A stretch of DNA of 64,000 nt, from assembly GCA_963796675.1 (NCBI GenBank), contig CAWCMS010000013.1, positions 620,001 to 684,000 of the forward strand, given 5' to 3'. This DNA comes from CAWCDJ01 sp963796675 (GTDB lineage: Bacteria; Acidobacteriota; Terriglobia; Bryobacterales; Bryobacteraceae). Under the pieces are notes generated by a model. It had not been told where the DNA came from and did not search any database. It saw only the letters and a list, made by a program, of their open reading frames with translations. Position numbers and translations under genes: made by a program. Positions 45,301 through 54,064 of the stretch are shown in pieces (within the stretch, counting starts at the first letter, position 1; each line of letters begins with the position of its first letter).

Positions 45301-47101
45301 GAGCCCCAGCGGGGTAGCCGATGTTTTTGCATTTCAGAACGACGGCACCGTGCAGGCCATCAAGAGCGACGGGACAACATCGTGGGTCGCGGACGTGAGC
45401 AATTCGCCCGCGGGCTACGCCGTGCCGGATTTTCAAGGCGGGTTGATCGTCCGGAACAATGATAACTCGCTGGTGAAACTGGACGGGCTCACAGGTCAGC
45501 CGCTATCCATATATACCCCAGACGAAAACGTCTATTTGAATGCAAAGTGGGCAGCATCTACGTGGCCAGATGATGCTCAGAACCCACACATCGTGGTGCA
45601 CTCGGACGGCACGCTGTTCGCCATCGAAGATCATCCGGGGAGTTATGAACAGTCCAACGAACGACTGATCGGCATCGATTCGGCAACAGGTTCGAAGAAA
45701 TTTAGTATCCCGCTGGAGCAGCCCGATGATCAGTTTGGCTTCCGGCCGCTGGACCTGATCATTGCCGGTGACGGATACGCCTATTTCCCTTACGAATCCG
45801 ACGAACTCGATATGCCCGCCGTCCGAATCACTCACCATCTGAGAGTTTTGAAGACAGGAACCGACGGATCATCCAGCGTGCTCAATGTGTTCGACTGGAC
45901 AACGGGAACCCACGTTAACTTTGGGGAACTGCCGGATCTAAGTGCAACGGCCAAGGTCATTACCAACGCGGACCAAGGCATCTTGCTGTCCTGGTCCTAT
46001 GTTGACGCCAATTGGGACACACAATATGGAATGGCTACGATCACACAGGGCAGTGTCAGTCTGCTACACGCGCCGACAATTCCCGGCCAGCAACTGCCCG
46101 TCAGGCCGGACCTCCAGGCAGAGGATGGCTCGTTTGTCGGGACGACATGGGTGGGTGACGAAGACGACCCGGACAATTGGGTGGCAACGATGGTGGCCTT
46201 CGACGCAACGGGTAGTGTAAGGTGGGCGGTGCAGAACGAAGAACCGCAGATTGCGACAGAGGGAGGCGGTGTGATTAGCCGGTCAGGAATGTCTTATGAC
46301 CAGATTGGACGCCCGGCCGGGCAAAACACCCTCGCTATACTTTCGTGGCTGAACAATGTCTATCAACTCGGTTCAGTGGATAGCCTAATCGTTCCAAGCG
46401 TATACTTAGCGGCAACTTGGTGGGCGTTCCAGGGGGGGAATCATGGCAAGACCGGAACCGCAATCTTGCAGCAAGAGTATCCGGAACTTAGGAGCTGTAA
46501 GGACACCGGTTATAACTGTTCGACGAAGCTTCAGCCGAGAGATTTAATTTGGAATGCGAGAAACGATCTTATCAATCAACTGCGCGGCGACCAGAACTGT
46601 CAACGCGCGGCACAAACGTGGTTATACGCGGCTCTCCACTACGGATTACTTCACACAAAACTCATCGATGCTGCAGTCTTTGCGGCCTATATTCGCAATA
46701 CGTGGCACTTCTATGATGGAACGAAGTCGAGCCTAGATGCGAAAAACCTCGGCGTCGGCGGCACAAATCCACCCATGACCGTTGCCAAGCGGTGGTTTGA
46801 CGCTGGATCGACTACAACGGCTGTGGCGGGTACGCCTAGCAGCCCACTTATCACATTCTGGCAGCCGGCCGACGCAACGCAGGCAGGAGGAGTTGGAATC
46901 GATCCAACTGCGTTTGGGATGAACGTTCTCAACGAAAGCAATTTACTCCATGAGGCACTGCACGGTTACACGGGACAAGATGATGCCTATATCCAGACTG
47001 AACTCAGGGCGTTAGATCCGGCCGTTGGCGGAGCGTCCGATAGTATCAGTGCCTATATTAGGCAGCACATTCTAAGTGCATGTCCAGTTGCAACGAGGTA
47101 A
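42392..47101 (+). CDS. Giant secreted TIG-repeat protein with HExxH domain
   Basis: About 1569 residues, starting at TTG 42392 five bases after GGAGG, with a signal peptide ending in APAQ. Ten IPT/TIG repeats of about 85 residues follow (for example SSLTPANGVPGTAVTIAGYNFG), then a BIG2-like Ig domain ('LTWTSSDPAIVSLSSD') and a PQQ-like/beta-propeller region. The last 200 residues, from about 1370, differ: they hold all four cysteines of the protein (SCK, NCS, NCQ, ACP) and the zincin motif HEALH in 'NLLHEALHGYTGQDD', so a metalloprotease-type domain is likely. The 3' part is less GC-rich than the repeats. An overlapping membrane-protein gene follows. Confidence 0.8.
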   Translation: MIAWRSARIFPPAHRASTIALGYLAVSFLLALPAVAPAQDQPRAIAPPTPWISSLTPANGVPGTAVTIAGYNFGSTQGSSTVRFNGILTVAASWSDKAIATTVPIGATTGAVTVTVSGVVSNGITFTVSPVITSLTPASGPLGTPVIITGTNFGASQGTGTVTFAGTQAAVTNWSTTSITATVPSGAVSGNVVVTVGSLSSNGVTFTVLPTPSIASLSPTSGVVWASVAITGSNFGAYQGTSIVTFSGATAPITSWSATSISTEVPAGATTGNVVVTVGGIPSNGVSFTVLPMPSITTLSPASGAVGSSVTIAGSNFGASQGASTVTFGGVAASASSWSNTSITAAVPPGATTGAVVVTVSGVASNGSSFTVLQSPAISSLTPSSGAVGVTVTITGTNFGSSQDIRVVMFNGQVASITGWTSDPPNGTLTVKVPAGATSGNVVVYINGTSSNAMAFTVLPPPSITTLAPSTGTAGTSATITGANFGSSQGSGSVTFAGSPATVTSWSDTVIAATVPVSAGTGSVVVTANGASSNGLTFTTIPSITSLTPSSAVLGAQVTITGSNFGYGLGGSTVALNGSVVSSTSWYPGNIAFNVPAGATTGNVVVTVGGIASNAVSLAVVSQPTITGLTPSSGAPGTQVTISGSGFGAAQGSGFAWLGSTVGTIVSWSDNTILATVASNARSGNAQVRQNGLWSSAVPFDVTTATISGVSPISGVPGTVVTISGSGFGAAQGSGQVWLGTATGVVQSWSDAQIVAQVASGAATGNAQVLQGGALSNAVLFTINSLHLTKADPAAGAAGTTVTVSGNGFGAVQGAGSLILGTSAAAIASWSDTQIVATVAAGSLSGVASVQQNSVSSNAVPFTVLTEGGNTVEPAVLNLVVGDTHQLQALSAAGQPVTGLTWTSSDPAIVSLSSDDPPVLTALIPGHVRVTAGTGSVDVSVSASALPSGTVLWSNPGTGSGVAKIVPAVPSPSGVADVFAFQNDGTVQAIKSDGTTSWVADVSNSPAGYAVPDFQGGLIVRNNDNSLVKLDGLTGQPLSIYTPDENVYLNAKWAASTWPDDAQNPHIVVHSDGTLFAIEDHPGSYEQSNERLIGIDSATGSKKFSIPLEQPDDQFGFRPLDLIIAGDGYAYFPYESDELDMPAVRITHHLRVLKTGTDGSSSVLNVFDWTTGTHVNFGELPDLSATAKVITNADQGILLSWSYVDANWDTQYGMATITQGSVSLLHAPTIPGQQLPVRPDLQAEDGSFVGTTWVGDEDDPDNWVATMVAFDATGSVRWAVQNEEPQIATEGGGVISRSGMSYDQIGRPAGQNTLAILSWLNNVYQLGSVDSLIVPSVYLAATWWAFQGGNHGKTGTAILQQEYPELRSCKDTGYNCSTKLQPRDLIWNARNDLINQLRGDQNCQRAAQTWLYAALHYGLLHTKLIDAAVFAAYIRNTWHFYDGTKSSLDAKNLGVGGTNPPMTVAKRWFDAGSTTTAVAGTPSSPLITFWQPADATQAGGVGIDPTAFGMNVLNESNLLHEALHGYTGQDDAYIQTELRALDPAVGGASDSISAYIRQHILSACPVATR

Positions 47102-47637
47102 CGACCTTGCCTAGAAAACTGCCAATCATATTGCCTTTAGGCAACGTACTAGCGGCGTCCGTATTGGTGCTCATGAGCGTGCCAAAAGCTTACTTTTGGC
47201 TAGATAGACATCTTATAACTATACAATACTGCTTTGCCATTAGCTATCCAGCCGCCATGATCGCGCACTTCCAGCAGGAAGCGATCTATGAAGCGATGAA
47301 ATATCAATATTATTGGTATCTGGTCATTAATGCAGTCGTCTTTCTCGCTCTTGTTGGATTGCTATGGTATGTCGTCGGCCTTGAGATCGGCGGCGGCGGA
47401 TCCAGTACGATCCTTGCGAAGACTCGCTTTCGTCCCATATTTGACGTGTTGGCGATCGGGTTTGGAATAGTTCTTTTTCGCTATGCGGATAGCGGAATGG
47501 AGGCTGGCTACTACTACGGAACCGGTGTCGGGTTTATCCGCCTATTGTGGATTGTGGCGATCATCGCTTTCTATGGGCACGATTTATGGGTGACGGTGCG
47601 TTCCCGGGCTTCTTCCGATAAGAGCTCGGCAGTTTAG
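47080..47637 (+). CDS. Small membrane protein beside the HExxH domain
   Basis: A protein of 185 residues from an ATG at 47080 (or 176 from a TTG at 47107 preceded by GAGG). It has about four membrane spans ('VLAASVLVLMSV', 'YLVINAVVFLALVGLLWYVV', 'FDVLAIGFGIVLF', 'LLWIVAIIAFYGHDLW') and no recognised domain. It is lower in GC than other genes here. It overlaps or abuts the end of the giant TIG protein, so the two are likely cotranscribed. A role protecting the cell from that protein's C-terminal domain is possible but unproven. Confidence 0.6.
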   Translation: MSSCNEVTTLPRKLPIILPLGNVLAASVLVLMSVPKAYFWLDRHLITIQYCFAISYPAAMIAHFQQEAIYEAMKYQYYWYLVINAVVFLALVGLLWYVVGLEIGGGGSSTILAKTRFRPIFDVLAIGFGIVLFRYADSGMEAGYYYGTGVGFIRLLWIVAIIAFYGHDLWVTVRSRASSDKSSAV

Positions 47638-47757
47638 TAGAGCCGGAACTCGGGAAGTCCAGCGGGCTAACGGCGCGCCATGCCTTTCCCGTCGTTGATC
47701 CAAATGGCTCACGGAGGCCCGGCACTCGCGCAGCGATAGCCAATATACTGATAACGA

Positions 47758-49932
47758 ATGTACCGATTCGCCACGTTTGCCGCGGTAACCCTGCTTGGTG
47801 CGGCCGTCCTGCCCGCGCAGAGCATTCGATACTCCCAGAGCAGCAAGGTCTGGCTGCTCAATACGGGACAGAGCTCCTACGCGATGGGCGTCGCGGCCGA
47901 TGGCGCACTGCGCAATCTCTACTGGGGTGCGCCGCTGTGGCGCATCGAGGACCTTCCCGCAGCCGCGCAACGGCGCGATCTCTCGTCCTTCGATCCGCGC
48001 CAGATGATGGAGAACGAGGAGTACCCCGGCTGGGGCGGCACCCGCTATTGCGAGCCCGCCGTGAAGATTTCGCGCGCCGATGGCGACCGCGACCTCGTCC
48101 TGCAATACGTCTCGGATCGCATCGAGGGCAATCAGCTCGATATTCAGATGAAAGATATTCGTGATGCTGTCTCGGTGACGCTGCACTATCGCGTCTATCC
48201 GGGCCAGGGCATTCTGGAGCGCAGCGCCACCATTCGCAACGGCACGCAGCAGGCGCTGACGCTCGATAGCGCGCAGGCGGCGACGTGGTACCTGCCGCCG
48301 GGCGACGGCTACCAGTTGACCTACCTGAGCGGGCGCTGGGCGGCGGAAAGCCAGATCAATCGCGAGCCGATTCACGAAGGCGAGAAGGTCATCGAGAGCC
48401 GCAAGGGGCATACGAGCCACAATTTCAATCCGTGGTTCGCGATCGACCATGGCGATGCCTCGGAAGAGAACGGGCGGGTATGGTTCGGCGCGCTGGCCTG
48501 GAGCGGCAACTGGCGGATCACGGTGGAGCAGACGCCGTACCGGCAGGTGCGCGTCACTGGCGGGTACAACACGTTCGACTTTGCGTATCCCCTGAAGCCC
48601 GGGGAATCGCTCGATACGCCGTCGTTCTACGCGGGGTTCACGGAGGGCGGTTACGGCGGGGCGTCGCGCATGCTGCACCGCTTCGAGCGGGAGTCGATCT
48701 TCCCCGGCGGCGCCACTTCGCGGCTGCGGCCGGTGCTCTACAACTCGTGGGAAGCGACCACGTTCCGCGTGGAGGAGAAGGGACAGGAGGCCCTGGCGGA
48801 TAAGGCGGCGAAGCTCGGTCTGGAACTGTTCGTGGTGGACGATGGCTGGTTCGGTAAGCGCAACAACGACCACGCGGGGCTCGGCGACTGGTACGTGAAT
48901 CCGCAGAAGTTTCCGCAGGGGCTGAAGCCGCTGATCGACCACGTCAACGGGCTGGGCATGGATTTCGGACTGTGGGTCGAGCCTGAGATGGTCAACGCCG
49001 ATAGCGATCTCTATCGTGCGCATCCCGACTGGGTGATCCACTTCCAGGACCGGCCGCGCAGCGAACTGCGCACCCAGATGGTGCTGAATCTGGCGCGTCC
49101 GGACGTTCGGGAGTACATCTTCGGATTTCTCGACAAACTGGCTACCGATTACAACATCCGCTACTTCAAGTGGGATATGAACCGTGCAGTGTCGGAGCCC
49201 GGGTGGCCCGAGGCCGGACCGGTCAACGAACGCAAGCTGTGGGTGGACTACGTGCGCAACCTGTACGACATCATCGACCGGCTGCGGGCGAAGCATCCGA
49301 AGCTCGAGATCGAATCGTGCTCGGGCGGCGGCGGCCGGATCGACCTGGGAATTCTCCGGCGCGTGGATGAAGTCTGGACGTCGGACAACACCGAGGCATT
49401 CGACCGGCTGCGGATTCAGGAAGGGTTCACACAGGCCTACGCGCCGAAGATCATGTCGGCATGGGTGACGGACGTTCCCAATATGAACGGACGCAGCGTG
49501 CCGCTGACGTTCCGGTTCCTGACGGCGATGCAGGGGGCGCTCGGCGTGGGCGCGAATCTGAACAAGTGGACGGAGCAGGATAGCGCGCTGGCGACGAAAA
49601 TGATCGCACTTTATAAGCGAATTCGCGCGACGGTGCAGACGGGCGATCTGTACCGGCTGTCCTCGCCGCGGACGAACGATTTGACGGCCAATCAGTACGT
49701 GTCGGGGGACGGAAAGCAGGCGGTGGTGTTTGCGTTCCGGCACTCGCAGCAGTACAACACGGCGGCTCCGACGATCTACCTGCGGGGGCTGGACGAAAAG
49801 AAGATGTACCGCGTGGAAACGCTGGACGGAAGGGCGACTCAGGCGAGCGGGGCGTACTTGATGGGCGCGGGTCTGAACGTGAATCTGCGCGGCGACTACG
49901 ACTCCATGGCGATGGTACTAGAGGCGCAGTAG
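47758..49932 (+). CDS. Alpha-galactosidase, GH36
   Basis: A 724-residue exported enzyme with a signal peptide (AAVTLLGAAVLPAQ). The fold is GH36: an N-terminal beta-supersandwich, then the TIM barrel with 'LFVVDDGWFGKRNNDHAG', the nucleophile Asp473 in FKWDMNR, 'ESCSGGGGRIDLG', and the acid/base Asp543 in 'WTSDNTEA'. It releases alpha-linked galactose from oligosaccharides. It is followed by a GH88 enzyme after a repeat element, so the two could serve polysaccharide degradation together. Confidence 0.92.
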   Translation: MYRFATFAAVTLLGAAVLPAQSIRYSQSSKVWLLNTGQSSYAMGVAADGALRNLYWGAPLWRIEDLPAAAQRRDLSSFDPRQMMENEEYPGWGGTRYCEPAVKISRADGDRDLVLQYVSDRIEGNQLDIQMKDIRDAVSVTLHYRVYPGQGILERSATIRNGTQQALTLDSAQAATWYLPPGDGYQLTYLSGRWAAESQINREPIHEGEKVIESRKGHTSHNFNPWFAIDHGDASEENGRVWFGALAWSGNWRITVEQTPYRQVRVTGGYNTFDFAYPLKPGESLDTPSFYAGFTEGGYGGASRMLHRFERESIFPGGATSRLRPVLYNSWEATTFRVEEKGQEALADKAAKLGLELFVVDDGWFGKRNNDHAGLGDWYVNPQKFPQGLKPLIDHVNGLGMDFGLWVEPEMVNADSDLYRAHPDWVIHFQDRPRSELRTQMVLNLARPDVREYIFGFLDKLATDYNIRYFKWDMNRAVSEPGWPEAGPVNERKLWVDYVRNLYDIIDRLRAKHPKLEIESCSGGGGRIDLGILRRVDEVWTSDNTEAFDRLRIQEGFTQAYAPKIMSAWVTDVPNMNGRSVPLTFRFLTAMQGALGVGANLNKWTEQDSALATKMIALYKRIRATVQTGDLYRLSSPRTNDLTANQYVSGDGKQAVVFAFRHSQQYNTAAPTIYLRGLDEKKMYRVETLDGRATQASGAYLMGAGLNVNLRGDYDSMAMVLEAQ

Positions 49933-49934
49933 GA

Positions 49935-50034
49935 TAGGCCTCCTGGCCTGTCCACGCGCCGAAGGCGCGAGAGTGGATTTACGAAAGGCTGGCGCGCTCA
50001 TGCGCGCGTGGGCAGGCCAGGAGGCCTACCCTAC
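49935..50034. repeat. Dispersed multi-hairpin repeat, long copy
   Basis: A 16-base perfect inverted pair, TAGGCCTCCTGGCCTG at 49935-49950 and CAGGCCAGGAGGCCTA at 50013-50028, encloses two hairpins: CGCGCC-GAA-GGCGCG (49955-49969) and CGCGC-TCAT-GCGCG (49993-50006). The tail ACCCTAC matches the copy ending at 9360. It lies between the GH36 and GH88 genes and its right end is 10 bases before the GH88 start. Confidence 0.8.
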
Positions 50035-50043
50035 ATTGACTCG

Positions 50044-51354
50044 ATGACTGATATCAGTAAGAAGTTGACTCCCGGCGATGTGGCGCCGAAGGTCCGGCGG
50101 ATGTTCGAACTTTCCGCGGCCAAGATCCGTTCCCTGGAAACCTCCTGGTCGCCGGCCGATGGGTCGCCGGTATGCACCGTGGGCGGGCGCTATGCGAGCC
50201 GCGGGTGGACGGAGTGGACACAAGGGTTCCAGTTCGGCGCGGCGATCCTCCAGTTCGACGCTACCGGCGAGCGCGAATTTCTCGAGACCGGGCGCGAGCG
50301 CACCGTGGCCGTCATAGCGCCGCATCTCAGCCATACCGGCGTGCACGATCACGGATTCAACAATGTCAGCACCTACGGCAATCTGCTGCGACTGATGAAC
50401 GAGGGGCGGATCGACGAGAACGCCTGGGAGCGACGCTTCTACGAGCTAGCGCTCAAGTGCTCGGGCGCCGTGCAGGCCTCGCGCTGGTCGCGGACGGCGG
50501 ATGGCGGCGGGTACATCTACTCGTTCAATGGGCCGCACTCGCTGTTTGTCGACACCATCCGGTCGGTGCGCGCGCTGGTGGTAAGCCATCAGCTTGGACA
50601 CGTGCTGATGGCGGAAAATGACCGCAAGGTTTCGCTGCTCGATCGCGGGCTCGATCATGCGCGCGCCACGGCCAAATACTCGGTCTACTACGGCGAAGGT
50701 CGCGACGCGTACGACGTGTGCGGGCGCACGGCTCACGAGAGTGTCTTCAATCCCAACGACGGCAATTTCCGCTGCCCCAATTCGCAGCAGGGATTCTCGC
50801 CGTTCAGCACGTGGACGCGCGGGCTCGCCTGGGCCATGTGCGGATTTGCCGAGGAGTTGGAGTTCCTCGATACGCAGACGGGGCACGAGGCGGACATCGC
50901 GATCTTCGAACGTGCTGCCCGGGCCACGTGCGATTTCTACATCGCGAACACGCCGCCCGACGGCATCCCCTATTGGGATACCGGCGCTCCGGGGCTGGAC
51001 CGCCTGGGCGACTGGCGCAGCTACCCGGCCGATCCGTACAATGCGCACGAGCCGGTGGATAGCTCGGCGGCGGCGATCGGCGCGCAGGGATTGCTGCGGC
51101 TCGGGCGAAGGCTGAAGGACGACCGCTACTGGCAGGCGGGCCTTGCCGTCGCCGCCACGCTGTTCGACGAGCCGTATCTCAGCACGGAGGCGAATCACCA
51201 GGGGCTGATTCTGCACTCCGTCTATCACCGCCCCAACGGCTGGAACTGGGAGCCCGGCGAATCCAGCATGTGGGGCGACTACCACGCGCGCGAGTTGGGG
51301 CTCTACCTTCTGCGGATGGCGGAAGGCGGACCGTACCTGAAGTTCTGGCTCTGA
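50044..51354 (+). CDS. Unsaturated glucuronyl/rhamnogalacturonyl hydrolase, GH88-like
   Basis: A 436-residue cytoplasmic protein (no signal) starting at the ATG at 50044. GH88/GH105-type alpha/alpha-barrel pieces are present: VHDHGFNNVSTYGNLLRL (Asp102), 'LFVDTIRSVRALV' (Asp170), 'WDTGAPG' and 'DSSAAAIGAQGLLRL'. Asp102 and Asp170 are candidates for the two active-site acids of the family. Members hydrate unsaturated uronic ends of lyase products. It follows GH36 after a repeat element. Confidence 0.82.
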   Translation: MTDISKKLTPGDVAPKVRRMFELSAAKIRSLETSWSPADGSPVCTVGGRYASRGWTEWTQGFQFGAAILQFDATGEREFLETGRERTVAVIAPHLSHTGVHDHGFNNVSTYGNLLRLMNEGRIDENAWERRFYELALKCSGAVQASRWSRTADGGGYIYSFNGPHSLFVDTIRSVRALVVSHQLGHVLMAENDRKVSLLDRGLDHARATAKYSVYYGEGRDAYDVCGRTAHESVFNPNDGNFRCPNSQQGFSPFSTWTRGLAWAMCGFAEELEFLDTQTGHEADIAIFERAARATCDFYIANTPPDGIPYWDTGAPGLDRLGDWRSYPADPYNAHEPVDSSAAAIGAQGLLRLGRRLKDDRYWQAGLAVAATLFDEPYLSTEANHQGLILHSVYHRPNGWNWEPGESSMWGDYHARELGLYLLRMAEGGPYLKFWL

Positions 51355-51357
51355 GTG

Positions 51358-54006
51358 CTACTGCTTCTCGAGAAACGTCGCGATATCGGCGCCCTGCGCG
51401 GCGCTCTGCGCTTCGCAGAGCCGGATGCCTTCGAGCGTCTGAGCGTAGTTGCGGGGGCCTCCGATGAACTTCCTGGACCGCTCCTCGAAGAAATTTACGA
51501 AATCCTTCCGCGAGGATTCGTCGCAGAAGGTAGAGCCGACGTAAGGTAGAACTGCTCCGGCGTCGAAGCCGCCGCCCGAGGGCAGCCGCTTGACGAGCTC
51601 ATCATAGTGCGACTTGACGAACTCGAAGGGCAGCCTCTGTGTTTCGCGATTGCCGGCCGGAACCATCATCATGTAGATGGTCTCCCGCGGGTCCATATCG
51701 GGCCGCAGCACGAGATCGAGGGCGGCCTCGGCAATTTGCGGGTCCCGGAAGCCGCCGAGCGCGGAGATCAGCACCTGGCGCTGACGACGATCCTGCACTT
51801 TCTTGACTTCGGCGAGCATCGTGTCGAACAACGCGCGGTCACCCGAATACGCGGCGCTCCCCAGTACCGAGCCGAGCATGTTGGGATCCACGCCCTGCCG
51901 GTCTTTTAGCCAGCCTTCGGCCAGGCGGCGTGCCTCCTGCTGGAGCTTGGGGTCGCTGGCCGCAACGAACGGCACGAGGGTCAAGCGCAGCAAGCCGGTA
52001 TCGGCGTCCTCGCCGGGTTTGGCGGACCAGCCCAATTCGGTGGCGCGTGCGCCGAATGCCTTCCGGATGTAGCGCCCGTAATTCCCCATCAGGCTGGCGG
52101 GCACCAGCCGCCGGATCGAGCCGGCAGCCTGCTCCGCCTGCAGGACAATCTGGCGTTCGGGCGCCCCGGCAAACGAGGGGACAGCGGCCAGGACATCGCT
52201 CTCCTTCGCATCGCCCGAAGCGACGAGCGAACTCAAGTCGTGCAGCAGAGTCCGGCGTTCGGCAGGGTCCAGAAAAGAGGAGCCGCTCGCGAGCAGTTTT
52301 TCGCGCATCTCCGGCGAGTACGCGGTCACGTAGTATCCGCCGGCGGCGTCATTGGCCGAAACCAGGTTCGGGCAGGTGGTCCCGTGCGAGAGGCGGAACT
52401 CGGCCTTCGGCTCGGTGAGCAGAAAGCATTCCTTTTGCGGCCCGCTTGCGGTCTGGTAGCGCACGCACACAGGGACCTGCCAGGTCCGCGATTGGCCGCC
52501 CGCGGAGCCGATTGGCAGGTAGCGCTTCTGGCTCATTTCGAGCGCAGGCGCGGCGCTACAGTTCAACTGCACGGAGATTTCCGGGATGCCGGGCTGCTCG
52601 AGGAACGTCGAGAACGCACGCGTCAACTGCGGCTTACTTCCGGCGCTGATGGCATCGAGGAAGTCGCCCATGGTGGCGTTTTTGTAGGCGTGGCGCTTCA
52701 GGTAGGTGGTGACGCCCGCGCGGAACTGCGACTCGCCGGCCCAGCTTTCGAACATCCGGATGACAGCCGAGCCTTTTTCGTAGGTAATGTCGTCGAAGGC
52801 ATTGGAGATATCGTCCATGCTTTCGATAGGCTGGCGGATCTGGCGCGTCGAGACCAGGCTGTCCTGGGTCATGGCGCCGAACTTCGAGCCGAGGTCATCG
52901 AGCCGGGTTCTCCATTCGGGCTTCCACTCGGCGAGGATTTTCGAAGAGGTCCAGGTGGCAAAGGCCTCGTTGAGCCAGGTGTCGTCCCACCACTTCATGG
53001 TGACCAGGTCGCCGAACCACTGGTGGGCCAGTTCGTGCGCCGCGACGCTGGCGTATCCGCGCTGACGGGCCGGAGTGTCGAGCGCCGGGTCGGAGAGAAT
53101 CAGCGTTTGCGCGTAGGTCACCATGCCGGCGTTTTCCATGGCGCCGAAGCCGAAGGTCACGGGAATCGCCACCTGGTCGGACTTCTCGTAGGGGAACGGA
53201 ATGCCGAAGTAATCTTCCAAGCGCTGAATGATGGTGGCGGTGACTTCGGCCGCGTATTTCGCCTGGTAGCCCTTGCCCTTGGGCGCGATGATGCGGACGG
53301 GCACGTGGTTGCGGCCGGTGGTGCCGGCGTCCACCACGTCGAAGTGACCGACGGCGAATGCCACCAGGTAGCTGGGCAGGGGCTTGGTGGGCGCGAAGAC
53401 CACACGCTTCATGCCGTTGGCCTCATCGGTTTCGGAAACCTGCGCCGTGTTGGAAACGGTCAGCTCATCCTTGCGGACGTGCAGGGTCAACTGCCACGGC
53501 GTTTTGAAATCGGGTTGGTCGAAGCAGGGAAAGGCGCGGCGCGCGTCGGTGGATTCGAATTGCGTGTAGAGATACTTTTCGCCGGCATCGGTGCTGCGGA
53601 AAATGCCGGAGGTATCTTTGTCGCTGATCTTTCCCTCGTATTCGATGCGGATCTTTGCCGGACCTGCGGAGATTTCAGCGGGCAGGCGCAGTCCCACGAA
53701 ATTCTCGTTGCCCGGCTCGATGGCTGCCGTCTGCGATTTTCCGGCCGCCGTCACCGAGGCGCTATGAATGCGGATCCCGGTGGCGTTGAGCCAGATGAGG
53801 GACGCGGGCTTGACCAGGTTCACGTCGATATCGACGCGGCCCTGGAAGCCGGCGGCATCGGTCAGAAGCGTGAGATCGGCGGCGTATCGCACGGGCTCGA
53901 TATCGTAGCCGAGCTTGAGGGCGGGGGGCTCCGCGGCAGGAGCCAGGGAAAGCAGCGCAACCCATGCGAACAGGGCCGCGGTCCGAGCGAAATACATATA
54001 GAGCAT
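51358..54006 (-). CDS. M1 family aminopeptidase
   Basis: An exported zinc aminopeptidase of about 880 residues, starting at ATG 54006 (MLYMYFARTAALF) with a signal peptide ending near LAPAAE; an ATG at 53997 is an alternative. The exopeptidase motif GAMEN is in 'FGFGAMENAGMVTY', the zinc ligands are in HELAHQWFGD, and the third ligand follows in 'DDTWLNEAFATW'. A C-terminal ERAP1-like helical domain completes the family architecture. The open frame reaches upstream across hisS. It is divergent from hisS with a short gap. Confidence 0.93.
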   Translation of the reverse strand: MLYMYFARTAALFAWVALLSLAPAAEPPALKLGYDIEPVRYAADLTLLTDAAGFQGRVDIDVNLVKPASLIWLNATGIRIHSASVTAAGKSQTAAIEPGNENFVGLRLPAEISAGPAKIRIEYEGKISDKDTSGIFRSTDAGEKYLYTQFESTDARRAFPCFDQPDFKTPWQLTLHVRKDELTVSNTAQVSETDEANGMKRVVFAPTKPLPSYLVAFAVGHFDVVDAGTTGRNHVPVRIIAPKGKGYQAKYAAEVTATIIQRLEDYFGIPFPYEKSDQVAIPVTFGFGAMENAGMVTYAQTLILSDPALDTPARQRGYASVAAHELAHQWFGDLVTMKWWDDTWLNEAFATWTSSKILAEWKPEWRTRLDDLGSKFGAMTQDSLVSTRQIRQPIESMDDISNAFDDITYEKGSAVIRMFESWAGESQFRAGVTTYLKRHAYKNATMGDFLDAISAGSKPQLTRAFSTFLEQPGIPEISVQLNCSAAPALEMSQKRYLPIGSAGGQSRTWQVPVCVRYQTASGPQKECFLLTEPKAEFRLSHGTTCPNLVSANDAAGGYYVTAYSPEMREKLLASGSSFLDPAERRTLLHDLSSLVASGDAKESDVLAAVPSFAGAPERQIVLQAEQAAGSIRRLVPASLMGNYGRYIRKAFGARATELGWSAKPGEDADTGLLRLTLVPFVAASDPKLQQEARRLAEGWLKDRQGVDPNMLGSVLGSAAYSGDRALFDTMLAEVKKVQDRRQRQVLISALGGFRDPQIAEAALDLVLRPDMDPRETIYMMMVPAGNRETQRLPFEFVKSHYDELVKRLPSGGGFDAGAVLPYVGSTFCDESSRKDFVNFFEERSRKFIGGPRNYAQTLEGIRLCEAQSAAQGADIATFLEKQ

Positions 54007-54064
54007 ATAGTACCCCGCCGGGCTGAGACGCCGTGGCATGTTAGCATGGAATTTCCAGAACACC

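Noticed and set aside
47584..49743. A 719-codon open frame antisense to the GH36 gene
   Set aside because: The GH36 frame has catalytic motifs and a signal peptide; the antisense product is Arg/His/Pro-rich with no domain.
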